In this document: piece after piece, positions 16,931 through 24,895 of the stretch | Layout: the number at the start of each line of letters is the position of its first letter | Numbering within the stretch: the first letter of the stretch is position 1 | Source: Mycolicibacterium nivoides | GTDB lineage: Bacteria; Actinomycetota; Actinomycetes; Mycobacteriales; Mycobacteriaceae | Direction: 5' to 3' | Assembly (NCBI RefSeq): GCF_003855255.1 | Contig: NZ_CP034072.1 | Location: 1,426,001-1,490,000 of the forward strand | DNA: 64,000 nt | Program-made: the position numbers and the translations under genes | The notes under the pieces: generated by a model | Told to the model about the DNA's origin: nothing | The model's database searches: none | The model's input: only the letters and a program-made list of their open reading frames with translations

Positions 16931-18830
16931 CCGTCCCAGAGACAAATCGGGCCGCCCGCGGCCGGTGCGCGCAGATCGTTTCGGCCGCCTGCGGCCGGCA
17001 CCGAACGAGACCACCGAAGTGATCCCCGCCATCGTGGAAGACGAGCTCGCTGAACTCGACGCACTCGACGATGAGGCCTTCGAGGAACTGGATGAGGACG
17101 TCACCGGCGATCCTGTTGCCGACATCGATCCCGACGAGGAACCCGAGGAGCGTGGGTATCGCCTGACCGCGGCGGGCACACCCGACCGCTGGTCTGTGGT
17201 GGCGGTCAGGGCGTCGCGGTTCGGCCGGGCTGTCGCTGCGCGGTGGGCGCAGTTGAGCGCGTCGGTCGGCGGCGGGCTCGCGTTGTGCCTGAGCTATCCA
17301 CCGACCGGCTGGTGGTGGGCGGCGTTCGTCGGGTTGGCGTTGATCGGCTGGGTGCTGACGCTGCGCTCCACCACCCGTGCCGGCGGCTTCGGCTACGGAT
17401 TCCTGTTCGGTCTGGCGTTCTATATTCCGTTGCTGCCGTGGATCAGCGGTCTGGTCGGGGCGGTGCCGTGGCTGGCCCTGGCCGCCATGGAAGCACTGTT
17501 CTGCGGGCTCTTCGGCCTCGCAGCGGTCGTGGTCGGGCGATTGCCCGGGTGGCCGCTGTGGTTCGCCGCGCTGTGGACCACCCAGGAATGGCTGAAATCC
17601 ACTGTCCCCTTCGGCGGATTCCCTTGGGGTGTCCTCGGATTCGGCCAGACCAACGGACCGCTACTGGCCCTTGCGCGGTGGGGTGGCGCTCCGCTGGTGT
17701 CGCTCGCGGTGGCACTGGTCGGCTTCAGCGCCACACTGCTGACCCTGGAGATCGTTCAGTGGTGGCATCACGGACACAAGCCGGGCTTCCCTGCACCCGC
17801 GGTCATGCTGCCGGGCCTGAGCATCACGGTGGTGCTGCTGTCCACCGCGGTGCTGTGGCCACAGGTCCGTCATTCCGGCACCGGCGCGGGCGACGAACAG
17901 ACCGTCACCGTGGCCGCCGTGCAGGGCAATGTGCCCAGGCTCGGTCTGGAGTTCAACGCCCAGCGCCGCGCGGTGCTCGACAACCACGTGAAAGAGACGC
18001 AGCGCCTGGCCGACGATGTGCGTGCCGGCCGGGCCCCGCAGCCCATGTTCGTGGTCTGGCCCGAGAACGCCTCCGACATCGATCCGTTGGCCAACGCCGA
18101 CGCCGCCGCACAGATCACCGCGGCGGCCGACGCCATCGGGGCACCGATCCTGGTGGGAACCGTCACCAAGGCCGACGGTTACACCGCGGACAATCCGGTG
18201 GCCACCAACACCGTGATCGTCTGGGATCCCGAACACGGGCCGGGGGAGCGACACGACAAGAAGATCGTGCAGCCGTTCGGCGAGTACCTGCCGTGGCGCG
18301 GATTCTTCAAGCACCTGTCGTCGTACGCGGACCGGGCCGGCTACTTCGTGCCGGGCGAGGGCAACGGGGTCGTGCATGCGGCCGGCGTGCCGATCGGGGT
18401 GACCACCTGCTGGGAGGTCATCTTCGACCGGGCCGCGCGGGAATCGGTGCTCAGCGGCGCCCAGGTGCTGACGGTGCCCACCAACAACGCGACCTTCGAC
18501 GAGAACATGAGCGCACAGCAGTTGGCGTTCGGCAAACTGCGGGCCGTCGAGCACGACCGTTACCTCGTGGTCGCCGGGACCACCGGCATCAGCGCGGTGA
18601 TCGCCCCGGACGGGCGTGAGCTGGCCCGCACCGACTTCTTCCAGCCCGCCTATCTGGACAGTCAGATCAGGTTGAAGTCAGACCTGACACCGGCCACCCA
18701 ATGGGGGCCGGCCCTGCAGGTGGCGCTGGTCACGCTTGGTATTGGGGCACTGGTTGCCGCAATAATGCACAATGGAGGGTTCGTGCAAAGAATGTTGAGG
18801 CGTCGCACCGGCGAAGGCCCGCGACGATGA
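16920..18830 (+). CDS. lnt: Lnt, apolipoprotein N-acyltransferase
   Basis: Lnt adds the third acyl chain to the N-terminal diacylglyceryl-cysteine of lipoproteins at the cell membrane. The 636-residue protein has an acidic, soluble N-terminal extension of about 85 residues, then a polytopic membrane part, then a nitrilase domain. The catalytic Glu382 (WPENASD), Lys447 ([11 protein letters not shown]) and Cys497 (TTCWEVIFD) are all present. The ATG at 16920 overlaps the amidohydrolase stop. In M. tuberculosis the same activity is fused to Ppm1; here ppm1 is separate and follows after 9 nt, as known for M. smegmatis. Confidence 0.94.
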   Translation: MGSDRPRDKSGRPRPVRADRFGRLRPAPNETTEVIPAIVEDELAELDALDDEAFEELDEDVTGDPVADIDPDEEPEERGYRLTAAGTPDRWSVVAVRASRFGRAVAARWAQLSASVGGGLALCLSYPPTGWWWAAFVGLALIGWVLTLRSTTRAGGFGYGFLFGLAFYIPLLPWISGLVGAVPWLALAAMEALFCGLFGLAAVVVGRLPGWPLWFAALWTTQEWLKSTVPFGGFPWGVLGFGQTNGPLLALARWGGAPLVSLAVALVGFSATLLTLEIVQWWHHGHKPGFPAPAVMLPGLSITVVLLSTAVLWPQVRHSGTGAGDEQTVTVAAVQGNVPRLGLEFNAQRRAVLDNHVKETQRLADDVRAGRAPQPMFVVWPENASDIDPLANADAAAQITAAADAIGAPILVGTVTKADGYTADNPVATNTVIVWDPEHGPGERHDKKIVQPFGEYLPWRGFFKHLSSYADRAGYFVPGEGNGVVHAAGVPIGVTTCWEVIFDRAARESVLSGAQVLTVPTNNATFDENMSAQQLAFGKLRAVEHDRYLVVAGTTGISAVIAPDGRELARTDFFQPAYLDSQIRLKSDLTPATQWGPALQVALVTLGIGALVAAIMHNGGFVQRMLRRRTGEGPRR

Positions 18831-18839
18831 AGGAGCCAC

Positions 18840-19646
18840 ATGACAGTCCCTGGTGACGGAGCGCAGCGGCAGGGGGAATCCAGCCCTCGCCAGGACGGTG
18901 AACGCCCGAGTCAGCGCACCCTGGTGATCATTCCGACCTACAACGAGCGGGAGAACCTGCCGCTGATCGTCGGGCGTGTCCACCACGCCAGCCCCGAGGT
19001 GCACATCCTGGTGGTCGACGACGGCAGCCCCGACGGCACCGGCCAGTTGGCCGATGAACTGGCCCTGGCCGACCCGGACCGGGTGCACGTGATGCACCGG
19101 ACCAGCAAAGCGGGCCTCGGCGCCGCCTATCTGGCCGGCTTCGCCTGGGGCCTGGGCCGCGGGTACTCGGTTCTGGTCGAGATGGACGCCGACGGCAGTC
19201 ACGCACCGGAGGAGCTGAACCGGCTCCTCGATGCGGTCGACGCCGGGGCGGATCTGGCCATCGGTTCGCGGTACGTCTCCGGCGGCACGGTGCGCAACTG
19301 GCCGGTGCGCCGCCTGGTGCTGTCGAAGACCGCCAACACCTACTCCCGGCTCCTGCTGGGCGTCGGCATCCACGACATCACCGCCGGGTACCGCGCCTAC
19401 CGGCGCGAGGTGCTGGAGAAGATCGACCTGTCCGCGGTCGATTCCAAGGGTTACTGCTTCCAGATCGACCTGACCTGGCGTGCGATCAACAACGGGTTCA
19501 AGGTCGTCGAGGTGCCCATCACGTTCACCGAACGTGAACTCGGCGTCTCCAAGATGAGTGGTTCCAACATCCGCGAGGCGATGTTCAAGGTCGCGGAGTG
19601 GGGCATCCGTGGGCGCCTGGACCGCGCCCGGGGTGTGGTGCGCTAG
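18840..19646 (+). CDS. ppm1: Ppm1, polyprenol-phosphate mannosyltransferase
   Basis: Ppm1 makes polyprenyl-phosphomannose from GDP-mannose, the donor for lipomannan, lipoarabinomannan and protein mannosylation. The 268-residue protein is a GT-A family 2 enzyme: [13 protein letters not shown] at the start of the fold, [11 protein letters not shown], the metal-binding [13 protein letters not shown] and the TAGYRAYRR segment. An AGGAG lies 6-10 nt before the ATG. In mycobacteria it interacts with the Lnt membrane domain, which fits the adjacency. A strong terminator follows. Confidence 0.95.
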   Translation: MTVPGDGAQRQGESSPRQDGERPSQRTLVIIPTYNERENLPLIVGRVHHASPEVHILVVDDGSPDGTGQLADELALADPDRVHVMHRTSKAGLGAAYLAGFAWGLGRGYSVLVEMDADGSHAPEELNRLLDAVDAGADLAIGSRYVSGGTVRNWPVRRLVLSKTANTYSRLLLGVGIHDITAGYRAYRREVLEKIDLSAVDSKGYCFQIDLTWRAINNGFKVVEVPITFTERELGVSKMSGSNIREAMFKVAEWGIRGRLDRARGVVR

Positions 19647-19660
19647 CGCTCCGGACACAA

Positions 19661-19699
19661 AAAACCGCGATATGCCCACGAAGGGCATATCGCGGTTTT
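19661..19699. terminator. Bidirectional rho-independent terminator
   Basis: AAAACCGCGATATGCCC (19661-19677) pairs perfectly with GGGCATATCGCGGTTTT (19683-19699) around ACGAA. The stem is 17 bp and flanked by A and T runs, so it can end both ppm1 (plus) and rbpA (minus). Confidence 0.93.
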
Positions 19700-19709
19700 T
19701 TTGCGCGGT

Positions 19710-20048
19710 TCAGCTGCCGCGACGCTTGGTCTTGATCAGGTCGAGGCGCTCCTTGAGCAGTTCCTCGAGCTCCTCGACGGAACGACGCTCCAGCAGCATG
19801 TCCCAGTGGGTACGCGGCGGCTTGACCTTCTTGGGCTCCGGCACGTCACCCTCGATCAGGGTGCCCTCGAGCCCGTTACGGCACAGCCAGGTGCCGGGGA
19901 TCTCGGCGTCGTCGGCGAACGGGACGTCGAACTCTTCCCCGTTGTCGGTGCGGTACCGGGCCACCTGACGCGGCGCCAGGTCATGGTTGCGGTCGGTCTC
20001 GTAGCTCACGGCTCCGAGGCGACTGCCTCTCAGGACACGATCAGCCAT
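19710..20048 (-). CDS. rbpA: RbpA, RNA polymerase-binding protein
   Basis: RbpA binds the group 1 sigma factor and RNA polymerase in actinobacteria and stabilises the open promoter complex; it also affects rifampicin tolerance. The 112-residue sequence begins MADRVLRGSRLGAVSYETDR and contains ELEELLKERLDL in the C-terminal sigma-interacting helix; the basic linker KKVKPPR is present. The ATG at 20048 is chosen over one at 20057 because GGAG lies 8 nt upstream and it matches the known N-terminus. The gene converges on ppm1 across the terminator. Confidence 0.97.
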   Translation of the reverse strand: MADRVLRGSRLGAVSYETDRNHDLAPRQVARYRTDNGEEFDVPFADDAEIPGTWLCRNGLEGTLIEGDVPEPKKVKPPRTHWDMLLERRSVEELEELLKERLDLIKTKRRGS

Positions 20049-20172
20049 CGTCAACACTCCTTATTTGGCGTTTTAGTCCGGATGTATCAACGCTGCACGG
20101 CGTTGCCAAGTTCCCGACTCGACCATTGATGATACGCGGGTCGAGGCGTCGGGCAGTCTACAGTCGTGACCC

Positions 20173-20514
20173 ATGGCGATCGGTAACCACAGACGCGACC
20201 GTCCGCAGCCGTGTCGGTGGTGCGGACGTGAGGTCGCCGATGCGCAGATGGGTCGCCGTCGCCAGTATTGCAGGCAGTCCTGCCGGCAGCGGGCCTACGA
20301 ACAACGCGCCATGGTGAAAGGTACGTCGCTGGCCCCGGATTCGGTGGTGCTCACCGCCGACGAGGCGGCCCAGCTGTCCGATCGGGTGTACCAGGTCAGG
20401 TGTGCGGCCGAGGATGTGGCCATCGCGGTCGACGAGGGTGCCGGGACGGACGAACTGCGGCAGTTGTGTGAGGCCCTGATGGAGGCGGCCAAGGCGGCCG
20501 ACGGCTGGCGCTAG
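20173..20514 (+). CDS. Small zinc-ribbon-like protein, conserved hypothetical
   Basis: A 113-residue protein with four N-terminal cysteines, CRWC near residue 14 and CRQSC near residue 33, in a basic region (GRRRQYCRQSCRQRAYEQR). This looks like a treble-clef or zinc-ribbon. The C-terminal half is acidic and helical. M. tuberculosis encodes a small hypothetical protein (Rv2049c) beside rbpA, which may be the equivalent. A TACAGT box lies 8 nt before the ATG, compatible with a nearly leaderless start. The function is unknown; nucleic acid binding is a guess from charge. Its stop overlaps the convergent lipoprotein gene by 4 nt. Confidence 0.8.
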   Translation: MAIGNHRRDRPQPCRWCGREVADAQMGRRRQYCRQSCRQRAYEQRAMVKGTSLAPDSVVLTADEAAQLSDRVYQVRCAAEDVAIAVDEGAGTDELRQLCEALMEAAKAADGWR

Positions 20515-21227
20515 TCGGGCGGGCAGCTGAGCTGACGGCCGATGCCCACCGGCGGCGGAACCGGCTTCAGGCAGCCCAGCGGTTCGACGCCGGAGGAGTT
20601 CAGCAGCACCGCGGACTGGTGCGCATAGTTGACGCACACCAAAGAGGTGTCATCGGCCCGGCACCGGTAGTCACCGAACGCCAGTGACTTGCCCTCGGTG
20701 AGTTCGGCACCGTCGCCGTAGCCGAATCGACCCGGATCTCCGTGCAGCGAGCCGATATCCACGGTTTCCCCGGTGAAATCCACCCAGCCGGGAATCCACT
20801 GGCCCTCGACGTCGGCGGGCTTGGACGGCAGATCGTCGGCCTTGATCAGGCAGGCCAGCTGCCCCTCGACGTTCTTGTCGGTGGCACAGCGGGCGGTGCC
20901 CGAGGGTGCGACGAACGCGACATCGTCGCCCAGGCTCGTGGATTGGCCGTCGCGCGTGGCGGTGTGGAAGCCGGACGGATCGACCGGGGTGCCCGCCTCG
21001 ACCCACTTGATCACGCGGTTCATCGGGGTCCCCGCGGCCGGTGCCGTGGTGGGCAGCGGCGAGGTCGTCGTCGTGGTGGGCGTGGTGGTCTTGGTGTGTG
21101 GGGCGCCGGCCGGCATCGACATCCGGGGCTGCGAGTTCGGCTGCGACTCGTGTCCCCCTCCCGATGAGCAGGCCGCCACGAGGGCCGCCGAAAGCACAGC
21201 AGCCCCAACAGTCACAACGGTGCGCAT
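20511..21227 (-). CDS. lppI: Lipoprotein, LppI-like
   Basis: A 238-residue exported lipoprotein. The N-terminus has a short signal peptide ending in the lipobox LVAAC, then a low-complexity Thr/Pro linker (TKTTTPTTTTTSPLPTT) and a globular domain with several Cys residues (ARCATD, LACLIK, YRCRAD, LVCVNY, LGCLKP) likely to form disulfides. Divergence from lipT matches lppI (Rv2046)-lipT (Rv2045c) in M. tuberculosis, the basis for the symbol. A TAGCCT box lies 7 nt upstream of the ATG, so the mRNA is probably leaderless. The function is unknown. Confidence 0.8.
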   Translation of the reverse strand: MRTVVTVGAAVLSAALVAACSSGGGHESQPNSQPRMSMPAGAPHTKTTTPTTTTTSPLPTTAPAAGTPMNRVIKWVEAGTPVDPSGFHTATRDGQSTSLGDDVAFVAPSGTARCATDKNVEGQLACLIKADDLPSKPADVEGQWIPGWVDFTGETVDIGSLHGDPGRFGYGDGAELTEGKSLAFGDYRCRADDTSLVCVNYAHQSAVLLNSSGVEPLGCLKPVPPPVGIGRQLSCPPD

Positions 21228-21234
21228 ACCCGCA

Positions 21235-21240
21235 AGGCTA
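21235..21240 (-). promoter_or_regulatory. -10 box (TAGCCT) of the lppI-like gene
   Basis: On the minus strand TAGCCT ends 7 nt before the ATG at 21227, the spacing of a leaderless promoter. Confidence 0.5.
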
Positions 21241-21272
21241 GCGGTCGCGTGTCACGCCCACCGCGTGTCCGC

Positions 21273-21286
21273 CTACACCGGTGTAG
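21273..21286. promoter_or_regulatory. Perfect palindrome CTACACCGGTGTAG between lppI and lipT
   Basis: A 14-bp perfect palindrome lies between the two divergent leaderless promoters, 6 nt upstream of the lipT -10 box. The place fits an operator controlling both genes. No candidate regulator is adjacent. Confidence 0.45.
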
Positions 21287-21291
21287 TTCGA

Positions 21292-21297
21292 TACGGT
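21292..21297 (+). promoter_or_regulatory. -10 box (TACGGT) of lipT
   Basis: TACGGT ends 6 nt before the ATG at 21304; a leaderless start is predicted. Confidence 0.5.
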
Positions 21298-21303
21298 CGG
21301 TTC

Positions 21304-22842
21304 ATGCACGAGCGGACTGTCCGGGCAAAGATCAGTACCGGCATCGTCGAGGGGTTCACTCGCGACGGCGTACATCGTTGGCGCTCCATCCCTTACGCCA
21401 AGCCGCCGGTGGGCCGGCTGCGTCTTCGGGCACCCGAGCCGGCCGAGCCGTGGCCCGGCGTGCGCTACTGCCACGGGTTCGGTTACTGCGCGCCCCAGCA
21501 AAATCGCTACACGCTCGTCGGCCTGGGCAAGCATCAGCCGATGAGCGAGGACTGCCTGACGCTCAACGTGGTGGCGCCGGAGAAACCACCGCGCACGCGA
21601 GGCGCGGAGAAGGATGACGCCGATGGTCCGCTGCCGGTGATGTTCTTCGTGCACGGCGGCGGCTACATCATGGGCAGCTCGGCCACGCCCATCTACGACG
21701 GTGCCGCGCTGGCCCGCCGCGGCTGTGTGTTCGTCTCGGTCAACTACCGGCTCGGCATGCTCGGGTGTGTCGAGCTGTCGTCGCTGTCGACACCGGAGCA
21801 TCCGATCGAGGACAACCTGTTCCTGCGCGATCTGGTGTTGGCGCTGCGGTGGGTACGCGACAACATAGCGGTGTTCGGCGGGGACCCCGACAACGTGACG
21901 ATCTTCGGCGAGAGTGCGGGTGCGCACGCGGTCGCGACCCTGCTCGCGGTGCCCGACGCCGAAGGGCTGTTCGCCCGGGTGATCTCGGAGAGCCCGGCCA
22001 GCGGGATGGTCAGCTCGGCGGAGGCCGCCGCGCGTATCGCAGGTCAGCTCGCCGAATTGGTCGGTCCCGGTGGGGGATCGGCGGCTGCCGCGCTGATGTC
22101 TGCTCGCCCGGCGGAGCTGGGCCGGGCGCTGGAAAAGCTCATCATGCGCGGGCAGACGGATATGCCGGGCGCGTTTCCGGTCGGTCCGACTTTCGGCACC
22201 GACTACCTGCCCGTCGATCCGGTGACGGCGATGGCCGAGGGCAGCGCGCACCGGGTGCCGTTGATCGTCGGCAACAACGCCGACGAGGGCAGGCTGTTCA
22301 CCCGCTTCATGCCGCTGTTGCCGACCAATGAGCCGATGATCGAAAAGTTGTTCGCCCGTACCGATCCGGAGGAACGTCGCCGGATTGTGGCGGCGTACCC
22401 GGACTATCCGAGCAGTGCGGCCTGCGTGCGGCTGGGCGGCGATTTCGCGTTCGCTTCGGCCACCTGGCAGATCGCCGAGGCGCACAGCCGGCACGCGCCC
22501 ACCTATGTGTACCGCTACGACTACGCGCCGCGCACCCTGCACTGGGCGGGACTGGGGGCGACGCACGCGATGGAACTGCTCGCGGTATTCGACACCTACC
22601 ACACGAGTTACGGCGCGCTGCTGACGGCCGTGGGCGATCGCGCGTCGGCCCGGCGGGTCAGCCGGGACGTGCAGCGGCGATGGCGTGAGTTCAGCCGGAC
22701 CGGTGAGCCGGGCGCGGGCTGGCCGGCCTATGACAGCGACGACCGCGCGGTGTTCGTGTTCGACCGCCGGCCCCGCGTCGAATACGACCCCCGGGCGGTG
22801 CGGCGCCAGGCCTGGGAAGGGTTCACGCTCGCCGAGCACTGA
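21304..22842 (+). CDS. lipT: LipT-like type B carboxylesterase
   Basis: A 512-residue carboxylesterase of the cholinesterase-like alpha/beta hydrolase family. It shows the oxyanion hole FVHGGGYIMGS, the nucleophile elbow FGESAGAHA, the acid region NADEGRLF and the C-terminal ATHAMELL that supplies the His. The early SEDCLTLNVV segment is the usual type B signature. It has no signal peptide, so it is expected in the cytoplasm. The natural ester is unknown. The ATG at 21304 is chosen from the leaderless promoter; the frame stays open upstream, antisense to the lipoprotein gene, without support. Confidence 0.9.
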   Translation: MHERTVRAKISTGIVEGFTRDGVHRWRSIPYAKPPVGRLRLRAPEPAEPWPGVRYCHGFGYCAPQQNRYTLVGLGKHQPMSEDCLTLNVVAPEKPPRTRGAEKDDADGPLPVMFFVHGGGYIMGSSATPIYDGAALARRGCVFVSVNYRLGMLGCVELSSLSTPEHPIEDNLFLRDLVLALRWVRDNIAVFGGDPDNVTIFGESAGAHAVATLLAVPDAEGLFARVISESPASGMVSSAEAAARIAGQLAELVGPGGGSAAAALMSARPAELGRALEKLIMRGQTDMPGAFPVGPTFGTDYLPVDPVTAMAEGSAHRVPLIVGNNADEGRLFTRFMPLLPTNEPMIEKLFARTDPEERRRIVAAYPDYPSSAACVRLGGDFAFASATWQIAEAHSRHAPTYVYRYDYAPRTLHWAGLGATHAMELLAVFDTYHTSYGALLTAVGDRASARRVSRDVQRRWREFSRTGEPGAGWPAYDSDDRAVFVFDRRPRVEYDPRAVRRQAWEGFTLAEH

Positions 22843-22915
22843 GTCGCCGGAGTACGGCTGATTCACTCTGAGCGATTTGCTGCACGGAATCCTCCGGTGT
22901 GGTTGCGTATTTGGT

Positions 22916-24850
22916 GTGGACTATCCCTTGGATCCGCTGTCCGCCGACGAGTTTCGCGCGGTGGCAGCGATATTGCGTGAGCACGGGGTCGGGGAGGGCT
23001 GGCGGGTCGCCTCGGTGGAACTCGTCGAACCGTCCAAGGCCGAGTTGGCCGCCTTCGATGGCGGCGGCGCGACACCGGCCCGCCGCGCGGCCGTCATCTG
23101 CCTGGACCGGTCGGCGAACGCCACCTACAAGGGCGTGGTGTCGCTGACCGACGACCGGGTCGAGAACTTCGACCACATGCCGGGCGTCCAGGCCAACTTC
23201 ACCGTCGACGAGTTCATCGAATGCGACGAGGTGCTGCGCAGGCATCCTGACGTGATCGCCGCACTCGCCAAACGCGGTATCACCGATCTGGACAACGTGT
23301 TCATGGACACCTGGACCTACGGTGACGCGGTCGCGCCGCCCGAGTACCGCGACCGTCGGATCGGCTGGTCGGACACCTGGTACAAGCACGCCCCCGGTGC
23401 CAATCCCTACGCCCACCCGGTCAGTGGTCTGCACTGCGTGATCGACATCAACACCATGGAGGTGCTGCGCGTCGAGGATGACGGCAGTTCCGAAAAGCCC
23501 GATGTGATGGGCGAATACGTACCGCACCACATCCCCGAGCGGATCCGGTCTGCCTCGCGCCGCGAGCCGCTGAAGCCGCTGAACATCACCCAGCCCGATG
23601 GTCCGTCGTTCACGTTGGACGGCAACCTGCTGCAGTGGCAGAACTGGTCGTTGCGGGTCGGTTTCAACCACCGTGAGGGGATGACGCTGCACACCGTGCG
23701 GTACCGCGACGGCGAGGTGGATCGTTCGGTGGCCCACCGGATGTCGTTCGCCGAGATGGTGGTGCCGTATCGGGACTCCTCGGTCGACCACTACCGGCGG
23801 ACCGCGTTCGACATCGGCGAGTGGGGCCTGGGATTCATGACCACCTCGCTGGAACTCGGCTGCGACTGCCTCGGTGAGATCCGCTATCTGGACGCGGTTC
23901 TGCACGACAGCACGGGCGAGCCGTACACCATCACGAACGCGATCTGCATCCACGAGGAAGACAACGCCGTGCTGTGGAAGCACGTCGACCACGACGCCGG
24001 TGCCGAGGTGCGCCGGATGCGCAGGCTCACACTGTCATTCCATGTCACCGTCGCCAACTACGAGTACCTGGTCTACTGGCGGCTGTACCAGGACGGCAAC
24101 ATCGAGTGCGAGGTCCGCGCCACCGGGATCATGGTCACCACGCCCGTTCCGGCGGGGCAGCCGCATCCCAACGGCACCCTGGTCGACGAGCGCACCTATG
24201 CGCCGTTCCACCAGCATTTCCTGATCGCCCGGTTGGACCTGGACGTCGACGGCCCCGACAACACGGTCTACATGACGGAGTCGTACGCCGAACCGATCAG
24301 TCCCGACAATCCGTACGGTCTGTCGCTGGTGGTGCGCAATCAGGCGCTGCGCACCGAGCAGGAGGGCAAACAGGACGTCAGCTTCGCCACTCAGCGGGCG
24401 TGGAAGGTGGTCAACACCAACGTCGTCAACGGCCTCGGCACGCACCCGTCCTACAAGCTGGTGCCCACCGGGGCGATCCCCGCGATGTTCGATCCCTCGT
24501 CACCGGTGGCGCAGCGCGCCAACGTCATCACCCACACGCTGTGGGTGACTCCGAACCGGCCGGACGAACGCTGGCCCGCGGGGGAGTTCGTCAACCAGTC
24601 GGTGGCCGATACCGGGCTGGGTGAATGGACGAAGGCCGACCGGTCGATCGACAACACCGACGTGGTGCTCTGGTACGTCTTCGGCATCCACCACATCACC
24701 CGTCCGGAGGACTGGCCCGTGATGCCGGTGGACGTGGTGTCGTTCTGGCTCAAGCCTTTCGGGTTCTTCGACCGCAACCCGGCGTTGGACGTGGCACCCA
24801 CCCCGCCGGACGCCTGCGCCCACGGCCATGCCAAGGCGGCACATCATTAG
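22916..24850 (+). CDS. Copper-containing primary amine oxidase
   Basis: The enzyme oxidises primary amines to aldehydes, ammonia and H2O2, using copper and a self-made topaquinone. The 644-residue protein has the cofactor motif VTVANYEYLVYW, in which the Tyr of NYEY is the topaquinone precursor. The copper ligands are the two His in HQHF and one in GIHHITRPEDWPVMP. FDIGEWGLG supplies the catalytic-base region. The GTG at 22916 gives MDYPLDPLSADEF; a TTG at 22877 would add 13 Cys-containing residues that do not look like a family N-terminus. The physiological amine is unknown. The downstream kinase fusion has its own promoter. Confidence 0.92.
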   Translation: MDYPLDPLSADEFRAVAAILREHGVGEGWRVASVELVEPSKAELAAFDGGGATPARRAAVICLDRSANATYKGVVSLTDDRVENFDHMPGVQANFTVDEFIECDEVLRRHPDVIAALAKRGITDLDNVFMDTWTYGDAVAPPEYRDRRIGWSDTWYKHAPGANPYAHPVSGLHCVIDINTMEVLRVEDDGSSEKPDVMGEYVPHHIPERIRSASRREPLKPLNITQPDGPSFTLDGNLLQWQNWSLRVGFNHREGMTLHTVRYRDGEVDRSVAHRMSFAEMVVPYRDSSVDHYRRTAFDIGEWGLGFMTTSLELGCDCLGEIRYLDAVLHDSTGEPYTITNAICIHEEDNAVLWKHVDHDAGAEVRRMRRLTLSFHVTVANYEYLVYWRLYQDGNIECEVRATGIMVTTPVPAGQPHPNGTLVDERTYAPFHQHFLIARLDLDVDGPDNTVYMTESYAEPISPDNPYGLSLVVRNQALRTEQEGKQDVSFATQRAWKVVNTNVVNGLGTHPSYKLVPTGAIPAMFDPSSPVAQRANVITHTLWVTPNRPDERWPAGEFVNQSVADTGLGEWTKADRSIDNTDVVLWYVFGIHHITRPEDWPVMPVDVVSFWLKPFGFFDRNPALDVAPTPPDACAHGHAKAAHH

Positions 24851-24851
24851 T

Positions 24852-24863
24852 TGACACCTGTCA
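24852..24863. promoter_or_regulatory. Inverted repeat TGACA-CC-TGTCA
   Basis: This palindrome begins 1 nt after the amine oxidase stop and lies 33-44 nt upstream of the GTG at 24896. It includes a TTGACA hexamer at 24851-24856 and resembles the element at 6591-6604. An operator role is inferred. Confidence 0.35.
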
Positions 24864-24883
24864 TATGTGACGCGGAACACTGC

Positions 24884-24889
24884 TAGGTT
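24884..24889 (+). promoter_or_regulatory. -10 box (TAGGTT) of leaderless gene 24896
   Basis: TAGGTT ends 6 nt before the GTG at 24896. No Shine-Dalgarno sequence is present. Confidence 0.5.
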
Positions 24890-24895
24890 GCCTGT

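Noticed and set aside
20773..21303. Upstream extension of the lipT frame
   Set aside because: The extension is antisense to the lipoprotein gene and lacks family similarity; the leaderless promoter marks ATG 21304.
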